A stretch of DNA of 64,000 nt, from positions 3,968,001 to 4,032,000 of the forward strand of contig NZ_CP094997.1 of the NCBI RefSeq assembly GCF_022869785.1. Direction: 5' to 3'. Below, one piece after another: positions 46,052 through 52,962 of the stretch (position 1 is the stretch's first letter; each line of letters starts with the position of its first letter). The notes beneath the pieces were generated by a model, which ran no database searches, had not been told where the DNA came from, and saw nothing but the letters and a program-made list of their open reading frames with translations. Position numbers and translations under genes: made by a program. The DNA comes from Dyadobacter chenwenxiniae. Lineage in GTDB: Bacteria; Bacteroidota; Bacteroidia; Cytophagales; Spirosomataceae.

Positions 46052-46843
46052 CTACTTAAACACGGTGTCTCTCACCAGCCTCTTCATTTCCTCCTTCAAC
46101 TCCTTCATTTCCGTATGCAAACTCAGCAGGCTTACTTGCTTGTTATCCGCTTCTAAATCAAAAGTCAGCTTGCTGTTAACACTCCATATTTCCTTGATTT
46201 CACTTTTATCAATTCGGATAGGGCTATATTCCGGGTTTGAAGAGATTAGGTTTATGAAGCTTGACTGCGTCTCTTGCTGTATTTTCTTTACCAGAATACT
46301 GTCGACAGTTACCACGACGTAGATCTGTTTCGGATTTACGTCCTCCCAGTCTTCCAAGGCCTTTCCGACTATCCACTCACCTGAGTGCAGCACGGGCACC
46401 ATACTATCCCCTTCGACCTGAAATCCTCTGAATGTTGCATTGCGATATTCCGGAAGTGGGATCGTGAAAGCGGGCAATGTCTCAAACCACTGTGCATCAC
46501 CGATGTTGTTAGGATAGCCCGCAGCGGCTTTGGCACTTACGAGCACGATGTTTTCCTTACCCAAACTATCAACAGTAACAACTTTCGGGCTCGCCAATAA
46601 TTTATCTGCCTGCAGATATTTCTGCATGCTATCGCCAAAAAGCCACAACGGATTAATGTGGTATTTTTTAAGCAGTTCCTTCACAACCTGACCAGGAATG
46701 CGTGTCCGCCCCCTTTCGATATCGGCAGTGGTGGCACTGATCCCCAGCTCATCCGCAAACGCGGATTGGGTCAAATTCAACTCTTCCCTTATTTGCTTAA
46801 AACGCTTGAACTCTTCGTCAATTTGCATGTTCGGCTGATCCAT
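46052..46843 (-). CDS. LexA-like XRE/S24 transcriptional regulator
   Basis: 263 residues. N-terminal XRE helix-turn-helix (about 11-65, LNLTQSAFADELGISATTADIERG). The S24 domain has a candidate self-cleavage Ala108-Gly109 (SAKAAAGYP), catalytic Ser147 (VEGDSMVP) and Lys186 (SILVKKI). The protein ends in a short coiled coil (EMKELKEEMKRL). It is divergent from dinB-dnaE across a 125-base spacer with four GGA-N5-TCC sites. It is probably a DNA-damage-responsive repressor of itself and of the polymerases. It could instead be a phage-type repressor, but no phage genes surround it. Confidence 0.9.
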   Translation of the reverse strand: MDQPNMQIDEEFKRFKQIREELNLTQSAFADELGISATTADIERGRTRIPGQVVKELLKKYHINPLWLFGDSMQKYLQADKLLASPKVVTVDSLGKENIVLVSAKAAAGYPNNIGDAQWFETLPAFTIPLPEYRNATFRGFQVEGDSMVPVLHSGEWIVGKALEDWEDVNPKQIYVVVTVDSILVKKIQQETQSSFINLISSNPEYSPIRIDKSEIKEIWSVNSKLTFDLEADNKQVSLLSLHTEMKELKEEMKRLVRDTVFK

Positions 46844-46872
46844 TCAAAAAATAGCTAACTCCTTATCAATAG

Positions 46873-46880
46873 CAAAGATA
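46873..46880 (-). promoter_or_regulatory. Regulator promoter -7 box (TATCTTTG)
   Basis: Exact TAnnTTTG on the minus strand, 30 bases before the regulator ATG at 46843. The first GGA-N5-TCC site (46891-46901) lies where the -33 region should be, which suggests autoregulation. Confidence 0.5.
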
Positions 46881-46890
46881 CAAATATTTT

Positions 46891-46961
46891 GGAATATTTC
46901 CTTTTCTTTTTTGGATATGCTCCATATATTTGGAAATAATCCATATTTTTGTAAAAATTCC
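46891..46961. promoter_or_regulatory. Four GGA-N5-TCC candidate operators
   Basis: Sites: 46891-46901 (GGAATATTTCC), 46913-46923 (GGATATGCTCC), 46932-46942 (GGAAATAATCC) and 46951-46961 (GTAAAAATTCC, one base off). Each is flanked by T-rich bases on the left, and three by ATAT or AAAA on the right. Start-to-start spacings are 22, 19 and 19. They cover the -33 region of the regulator gene and the -33 and -7 regions of dinB. Confidence 0.7.
46944..46951 (+). promoter_or_regulatory. dinB promoter -7 box (TATTTTTG)
   Basis: Exact TAnnTTTG, 17 bases before the ATG at 46969. The third operator ends immediately upstream and the fourth begins on its last base. The -33 region is not recognisable, and the second operator is in its place. 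Confidence 0.5.
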
Positions 46962-46968
46962 AAAACAA

Positions 46969-48198
46969 ATGGATCGCACAATACTACATCTGGACCTGGA
47001 TACATTTTTTGTATCTGTAGAGAGGAAGCACGATAGCCGACTGAACAACCGGCCGGTCCTGGTGGGCGGGACCGGCGACCGTGGGGTGGTGGCCGCATGC
47101 AGTTATGAAACCAGACCGTTCGGCATTCACTCGGGAATGTCAATGAAAATGGCGCGCATGCTGTGCCCGGAAGCGACGGTCATCCGGGGAGAGGCAGGCA
47201 TTTATTCCACCGAGTCTAAAATTGTGTCCGAGATCATTGCGGAAACGGTGCCGGTGTTTGAGAAGGCAAGTATTGATGAGTTTTATGCAGACCTGACAGG
47301 GATGGACAAGTTTTTTGGGACTTACCAGCTTGCAACCGAGCTCAGGGAGCGCATTAAACGCGAAAGCGGCCTGCCCATTTCCTGCGGACTTTCCACAAGC
47401 AAAGTTGTATCAAAGGTTGCAACGGGCGAAGCAAAGCCGGATAACCACAAGAAAATAGACGCTGGCACGGAAAAGAGCTTCCTCGCACCGATGCATGTGC
47501 AAAAGATCCCGATGGTGGGAGAAAAAACGAACAAGGTGCTATACGACATGGGGATCAAATACGTAAAAACGATCCAGGAAATGCCGGTGGAAATGATGGG
47601 TGAAATATTGGGTAAAAATGGCGTACTCCTCTGGAACCGTGCAAATGGGTTAGACAACTCTCCTATCGTGCCGTTTCATGAGCGGAAATCCATTTCCAAT
47701 GAAAGGACTTTCGGCAAGGACACAGGAGACGTGCGCAGAATGCGCGAAATGTTACGGGCTATGGGCGAAAACTTAGCCTATCAATTGCGAAACGGCAATA
47801 AACTCACTTCCTGCGTTTCCGTAAAGATCCGCTATTCTGACTTTAACACCGTTTCAAAGCAGGTCAAAATTCCTTACACATCGGCCGACCACACATTGAT
47901 CCCGCAAATTGAAAGGTTATTCGACCTGCTCCATAACAGAAGAATGATGGTGCGGCTGGTTGGGGTCAATTTTAGCGACCTTGTGACAGGTAGCCACCAG
48001 ATCAATATGTTCGACGACTCCGAGGAAAAGTTAAACCTCTATCAGGCAATGGATTACATCAGGAACCGATATGGCACTGACAAAAGGGGGAATTCTATTT
48101 TGAGCTGGGGCACCACAATCGGCATCCCAAATATTTCCAGCATGGGAAACCCATTCAACGGAGACCCGCCTGTTATTCCCGCGCACCGGAATGCCTGA
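46969..48198 (+). CDS. dinB: DNA polymerase IV-type Y-family polymerase
   Basis: 409 residues from MDRTILHLDLDTFFVSVERK. The metal-binding acids Asp9 (LDLD) and Asp103-Glu104 (SIDEFYADLTG) are all present, so unlike ImuB of the classic cassette it should be catalytically active. ISCGLSTSKVVSKVATGEAKPD (thumb/finger DNA-binding helix-hairpin region) and the little-finger domain follow. No clear beta-clamp-binding pentapeptide is obvious at the end. It is cotranscribed with the downstream dnaE-like gene (38 bases) and carries its promoter within the operator array. Confidence 0.95.
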   Translation: MDRTILHLDLDTFFVSVERKHDSRLNNRPVLVGGTGDRGVVAACSYETRPFGIHSGMSMKMARMLCPEATVIRGEAGIYSTESKIVSEIIAETVPVFEKASIDEFYADLTGMDKFFGTYQLATELRERIKRESGLPISCGLSTSKVVSKVATGEAKPDNHKKIDAGTEKSFLAPMHVQKIPMVGEKTNKVLYDMGIKYVKTIQEMPVEMMGEILGKNGVLLWNRANGLDNSPIVPFHERKSISNERTFGKDTGDVRRMREMLRAMGENLAYQLRNGNKLTSCVSVKIRYSDFNTVSKQVKIPYTSADHTLIPQIERLFDLLHNRRMMVRLVGVNFSDLVTGSHQINMFDDSEEKLNLYQAMDYIRNRYGTDKRGNSILSWGTTIGIPNISSMGNPFNGDPPVIPAHRNA

Positions 48199-48236
48199 TA
48201 TGCTCAACGATAAAGAAAATTCATTTTCAAAATACC

Positions 48237-51206
48237 ATGCTACTCAACTGCCACTCTTATTTCAGCCTTCGTTTTGGGACTATACCCGAACAGGAATTGC
48301 TTCAGATAAGCAGGGAAAACGGTTATGGCTGCATTGCACTGACCGATATAAACAACACGTCCGGTTGCCTGAACTTTATCAGGTTAGCGCCCAAATATGA
48401 CATTAAACCAATTGTTGGAATTGATTTTCGTAACGGTGTGAAACAGCATTTTGTAGGATTAGCGAAAAATAATGAGGGCTTTCAAGAGCTGAATGCTTAC
48501 CTGTCGCATCACTCGTTGATGAAAAAAGCATTTCCCGATGACGCGCCAGCGCTTGAAAACGCGGTTTTTATTTACCCATTTCAAAATGTTTCTCCGGAGA
48601 AAAAAGAAACACTGTTACCCAATGAATACATCGGCATTTCGCAAAAAGACCTGAATCGAATCCGTTTTTCGCCCTTGTTCAAACACAAGGACAAGCTCGT
48701 TGTTTTACAGCCATTTAGTTTTCGTAATAAGCGCGATTTCAATATGCACCGCCTTTTGCGTTCCATAGACGGCAACACATTGCTAAGCAAACTGTCAGCA
48801 ACTGAAACAGCAGAAGAAACAGAGCAAATCATGCCTTTGAAGGTGCTGGAATATCATTTCAAGGAAAAAGATCTTGATTTCATTATCCATAACACCGAGA
48901 AGCTGATGGAGGAATGCAGCATTCATTTTAATTTTGGTGACGACCGGGAGCATCAGAATTTACGAGTGTATGGAAAAAGTGCAAAAGATGATTATCAGAA
49001 ACTGACATCACTTAGTTATCAGGCATTGGGTTATCGGTACGGTGAGCAGGTGACTGACGAGATTTTTGACCGGATCGCCATGGAACTGGATTTAATCCAA
49101 AAGCAAAATTTCGTACCGTTTTTTCTGGTTAACCATGACATTGTCAGTTATGCGCGTCGTAAAGGATATTACTATGTCGGCAGAGGAAGCGGTGCGAACA
49201 GCATTGTGGCATATCTCCTGAACATCACCAATGTTGACCCGATAGAACTCGACCTTTATTTTGAACGCTTTATCAATTTACACCGCAAAAATCCGCCTGA
49301 TTTTGACATTGATTTTTCCTGGCGCGACCGCGAGGATGTAACGCAATACATTTTTGATACTTTCGGTAAAAATGGCCAGGCATCGCTGCTCGCCACATAC
49401 AGCACCTTTCAACATAGCGCCGCTGTGAGAGAACTCGGCAAAGTGTTCGGATTGCCTGCCTACGAGATCGATGCTCTGAGCAATGGGAAATTTGACCCAA
49501 AAAAGCTGGATCAAATTTCCAGCCTGGTCATCAGGTATGCAGGCTATTTCCAAGACAATAATCAGCCAAACCATTTGAGCATCCATGCGGGTGGGATCCT
49601 GATATCAGAACGGCCAATACATTATTTTACGGCCACGGATGTGCCACCAAAAGGGTTCCCTACCACACAATTTGACATGGTCATTGCGGAAGACGTGGGG
49701 TTGAATAAATATGACATTCTCGGACAGCGCGGCTTGGCGAAGATCAAAGAGACACTGGAAGTAATCCGTTACAATCGCCCCGATGAGCGTCCGATCGACA
49801 TTGATGACGTCAAAAAATTTAAAAATGACCCAAAAATCAATGATCTGATCAAGCGGGGGCAGTGCATTGGCTGCTTTTATGTGGAATCACCTGCGATGCG
49901 CATGCTATTACGCAAGCTGGAAGTGGACAATTATCTTGGGCTGGTTGCAGCCAGCTCCATCATCAGGCCCGGCGTTGCAAAAAGCGGCATGATGCGCGAA
50001 TATATTTTACGTCACCAAAACCCCGAAAAAGTCCAGGAAGCACATCCCGAATTATTAAAACTAATGCCCGAAACTTACGGAATCATGGTTTATCAGGAAG
50101 ATGTGATCAAAGTTGCACATTACTTTGCCAAGCTCACGCTGGGTGAGGCGGACGTGATCAGGCGTGGCATGAGTGGTAAATTCCGGGGCCGTGACGAGTT
50201 TGAGCGGGTAAAGAAAAAGTATTTTAAAAACTGCTCCGACATGGGTTACGAACCACAAACCACGCAGGAAATCTGGAACCAGATCGCAAGTTTTGCGGGC
50301 TACGCTTTTGCAAAGGGCCATTCTGCTTCCTATGCCGTGGAAAGTTACCAGACGCTTTTCTTGAAAGCCTACTATCCGTTGGAATACATGGTGGCTGTCC
50401 TGAACAATGGAGGTGGTTTTTACACGCCTGAGCTCTATCTGCACGAAGCGCGGATGATGGGCGCGACGATACTGGCGCCTTGCGTGAATCACAGCATCGC
50501 ACAGGCGGTCATAAAAGGAAAGGACATTTATCTTGGTTTACAATTTTTAAATGAAATAGAGGAAAAAACCATCCTGAAAATCGTCTCCGCAAGAGAACAG
50601 GAGGGCGAGTTTTTATCACTCAATAATTTCATCGACCGTGTTGCTATTTCAATCGAGCAATTGACGATCCTGATCCGCATTGATGCATTTCGGTTTACAG
50701 GCATTAACAAGAAAACTTTGCTTTGGAAAGCGCATTTCAGGCTCAGCAAAACGCCTGCAAAAGTGCCGCAAAAGCAACTTTTCAAGTCCGAAGTAAAAGA
50801 TTATCAGCTGCCGACTTTTCATTCATCACCCATCGACGATGCATATGACCAGATTGAATTACTCGGTTTTGCGCTTTGCAGCCCTTTCGACCTTTTAAAG
50901 AATGCGTTGCCCAAAAGCATTATGAGCAAGGATCTGCATGCTTACGTAAATCGGGAGGTTGTGCAGTATGGCTATCTGGTGGCGGTGAAAAATACGCGGA
51001 CTACCCGAGGCGAAACAATGCAATTCGGCACCTTTCTGGATCAGGAAGGACAGTTTATTGATACGGTACATTTCCCGCCGGTTGCGACTAAGTTCAATTT
51101 TTCGGTAAAAGGCGTTTATAAAATACGCGGCGTTGTGACAGAAGAATTTAGCTTTCTGACAATCGAAGTCAGCGAGATCACGAGGATGGATTCCGCAACG
51201 CGATGA
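48237..51206 (+). CDS. DnaE-type DNA polymerase III alpha subunit, short (DnaE2-like)
   Basis: 989 residues, shorter than replicative DnaE (about 1160-1250). The polymerase core shows GRGSGANSIVAYLLNITNVDP and PPDFDIDFSWRDR with catalytic Asp357 and Asp359. It continues through the SIHAGGILISE, EDVGLNKYDILG and GYAFAKGHSASYA helix-hairpin landmarks. The PHP domain at the N-terminus reads MLLNCHSYFSLRFGT: the metal-binding His-x-His normally before HS is replaced, so exonuclease/pyrophosphatase activity of PHP is probably lost. In operon with dinB, it is likely an error-prone lesion bypass polymerase. Confidence 0.93.
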   Translation: MLLNCHSYFSLRFGTIPEQELLQISRENGYGCIALTDINNTSGCLNFIRLAPKYDIKPIVGIDFRNGVKQHFVGLAKNNEGFQELNAYLSHHSLMKKAFPDDAPALENAVFIYPFQNVSPEKKETLLPNEYIGISQKDLNRIRFSPLFKHKDKLVVLQPFSFRNKRDFNMHRLLRSIDGNTLLSKLSATETAEETEQIMPLKVLEYHFKEKDLDFIIHNTEKLMEECSIHFNFGDDREHQNLRVYGKSAKDDYQKLTSLSYQALGYRYGEQVTDEIFDRIAMELDLIQKQNFVPFFLVNHDIVSYARRKGYYYVGRGSGANSIVAYLLNITNVDPIELDLYFERFINLHRKNPPDFDIDFSWRDREDVTQYIFDTFGKNGQASLLATYSTFQHSAAVRELGKVFGLPAYEIDALSNGKFDPKKLDQISSLVIRYAGYFQDNNQPNHLSIHAGGILISERPIHYFTATDVPPKGFPTTQFDMVIAEDVGLNKYDILGQRGLAKIKETLEVIRYNRPDERPIDIDDVKKFKNDPKINDLIKRGQCIGCFYVESPAMRMLLRKLEVDNYLGLVAASSIIRPGVAKSGMMREYILRHQNPEKVQEAHPELLKLMPETYGIMVYQEDVIKVAHYFAKLTLGEADVIRRGMSGKFRGRDEFERVKKKYFKNCSDMGYEPQTTQEIWNQIASFAGYAFAKGHSASYAVESYQTLFLKAYYPLEYMVAVLNNGGGFYTPELYLHEARMMGATILAPCVNHSIAQAVIKGKDIYLGLQFLNEIEEKTILKIVSAREQEGEFLSLNNFIDRVAISIEQLTILIRIDAFRFTGINKKTLLWKAHFRLSKTPAKVPQKQLFKSEVKDYQLPTFHSSPIDDAYDQIELLGFALCSPFDLLKNALPKSIMSKDLHAYVNREVVQYGYLVAVKNTRTTRGETMQFGTFLDQEGQFIDTVHFPPVATKFNFSVKGVYKIRGVVTEEFSFLTIEVSEITRMDSATR

Positions 51207-51284
51207 AGGCTACTGGCTCTTTTCAGCGTGAGTGAAAGAAAATAGTTGTTAAAATTCCGGTTGCTGAGTCACTGGGGCGAAGTG

Positions 51285-51292
51285 TAGTTTTG
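51285..51292 (+). promoter_or_regulatory. ada promoter -7 box (TAGTTTTG)
   Basis: Exact TAnnTTTG, 12 bases before the ATG at 51305. A TTG at 51261-51263 is 21 bases upstream, slightly too far for the usual -33. This implies ada can be transcribed independently of dnaE, with a very short leader. Confidence 0.4.
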
Positions 51293-51304
51293 AGAAAAAA
51301 AGCC

Positions 51305-52342
51305 ATGCTAACTAACGAAATGATGTATCAGGCACTCGTTGCCAAAGACAGTTCCTACGAAGGCACATTCATTGCGGGTGTGAAAACAACCGGCATATTC
51401 TGTCGCCCCACCTGCACGGCGAAGAAGCCGAAGCCAGAGAATGTCGCATTTTTCAAAACCACAAAGGAGGCGATTTTACACGGTTACCGTCCGTGTAAAG
51501 TATGTAATCCGCTCGAGAAAATGGGTGAGACACCACCCTACATTTCCGGCATTCTCCGAGAGCTTGCGGAAGATCCTTCGTTGAAATTTAAAGATTGGGA
51601 TTTATTGCAAAAAGGCATCGAGCCAAGCAAAATAAGACGCTGGTTTCTGAAAAATCATGGCATTACTTTCCATTCCTACCAAAGAATGTTCCGGATCAAT
51701 TCGGCCTTCAAGAAAATGAAGGAAGGCGAGACGGTTACTGCGGCCGCATTTGACTCGGGATATGAGTCTTTAAGTGGTTTCAACGATTCTTTCAAATCTA
51801 TTTTTGGCGTCTCCCCTGTCAATAGCAGGGAGAAACAGGTGATTGACCTTACCCGTCTCGAAACGCCGCTCGGGACAATGTTTGCGTGTGCAACCGATCA
51901 AGGAATTTGTCTGCTCGAATTTACATACCGTAAAATGCTTGAAACGGAGTTCAAAACATTATCCAAGTTATTGAATGCAGTGATTATTCAAGGTCCTAAC
52001 CGACATTTTCATTTACTCAGAACACAACTCAATGAGTATTTTGAAGGCAAAAGAAAGGTTTTCACTGTCCCGTTATTCATGCCCGGGACGGAATTTCAGC
52101 AACAGGTTTGGCAGGAATTACAGAACATTCCCTTTGGCTCTCTGCGGTCCTATAAACAGCAATCCATCTCGCTTGCCAAACCGGAATGCGTGCGTGCGGT
52201 TGCCAATGCGAACGGGATGAACCGGATTTCTATCATTGTGCCGTGCCATAGGGTCATAGGGGAAAATGGTGCCTTAACAGGCTACGGAGGTGGCTTATGG
52301 CGGAAACAATGGTTGCTGGACCTGGAAAGAAATCAGCGTTGA
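51305..52342 (+). CDS. ada: Ada-like bifunctional regulator and O6-methylguanine-DNA methyltransferase
   Basis: 345 residues from MLTNEMMYQALVAKDSSYEG. The N-terminal Ada zinc domain has Cys33, Cys37, Cys64 and Cys67 (FCRPTC, PCKVC), with the methylphosphotriester acceptor among them. An AraC-type HTH follows (about 75-175, GETVTAAAFDSGYESLSGF). The C-terminal MGMT domain has the acceptor in IVPCHRVIG (Cys314). It repairs and senses methylation damage and activates its own gene. It lies 98 bases after dnaE, extending the DNA-damage cluster. The start at 51290 (TTG) is less likely. Confidence 0.95.
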   Translation: MLTNEMMYQALVAKDSSYEGTFIAGVKTTGIFCRPTCTAKKPKPENVAFFKTTKEAILHGYRPCKVCNPLEKMGETPPYISGILRELAEDPSLKFKDWDLLQKGIEPSKIRRWFLKNHGITFHSYQRMFRINSAFKKMKEGETVTAAAFDSGYESLSGFNDSFKSIFGVSPVNSREKQVIDLTRLETPLGTMFACATDQGICLLEFTYRKMLETEFKTLSKLLNAVIIQGPNRHFHLLRTQLNEYFEGKRKVFTVPLFMPGTEFQQQVWQELQNIPFGSLRSYKQQSISLAKPECVRAVANANGMNRISIIVPCHRVIGENGALTGYGGGLWRKQWLLDLERNQR

Positions 52343-52437
52343 GTGAAAGGTTCTGTAATTCCGAACGGTTTTTTACGTTCTCATCCAGCATTTATCGCTT
52401 TCAGTGCTATCTTCATCGAACTTAAATGTCTTATAGC

Positions 52438-52893
52438 ATGATAAAAAAGCAAATCCAAATTTTGATAGCAGCGGGCTGCATCCTGGCATCCTGTGTGAAG
52501 AAAGAGTCGGAATCCACGAAAGTCGTACAAAGTGATGAACAGCCCGGCTCCGAATGCTACTCTTACACAACGGAAAAAGATTCCGCGTTCCTGCATATCG
52601 AGGTCAAGTCTGACAGCATGATAACGGGGGATTTAGAATATAGGCTGTTTGAAAAGGATCGGAATCGCGGAAAAATCGATGGAAAGATCCACGGCGATAC
52701 ATTATTTGCCAGCTATAAATTTATGTCAGAAGGCGTCGAATCGACCCGCGAAGTTGCCTTTCTAAAAAAAGGTGGCAATTGGGTGGAAGGGTTCGGTCCT
52801 GCCGAGGACAAAAATGGCACGATGTTCTTCAGTGACAGGTCCAAATTAGATTTTACCAAAGGTTTGGTATTTAGAGCTGCCGCGTGTCCCTGA
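52438..52893 (+). CDS. Hypothetical lipoprotein
   Basis: 151 residues from MIKKQIQILIAAGCILASC, with the lipobox LASC (Cys19). The mature part has a beta-rich pattern (SAFLHIEVKSDSMITGDLEYRL, RGKIDGKIHGDTLFASYKFMSEGVES) resembling small META/heat-shock-like beta lipoproteins common in Bacteroidota. No close family recognised. It stands alone between ada and the M16 protease. Confidence 0.8.
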   Translation: MIKKQIQILIAAGCILASCVKKESESTKVVQSDEQPGSECYSYTTEKDSAFLHIEVKSDSMITGDLEYRLFEKDRNRGKIDGKIHGDTLFASYKFMSEGVESTREVAFLKKGGNWVEGFGPAEDKNGTMFFSDRSKLDFTKGLVFRAAACP

Positions 52894-52962
52894 TTTTGAG
52901 AAAGTCGGGACTTTTTAAATATCTTTCACCCTCCTGAGTGATATTACTTTAAAATAACAAAA

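Noticed and set aside
46052..46843. Prophage repressor interpretation of the S24 regulator
   Set aside because: No integrase, structural or other phage genes are in the window; polymerase genes are divergent instead.
48191..48400. Short ORF starting MPDMLNDKENSF between dinB and dnaE
   Set aside because: It overlaps the dnaE start in another frame and has no family features; dnaE is clearly the coding frame.
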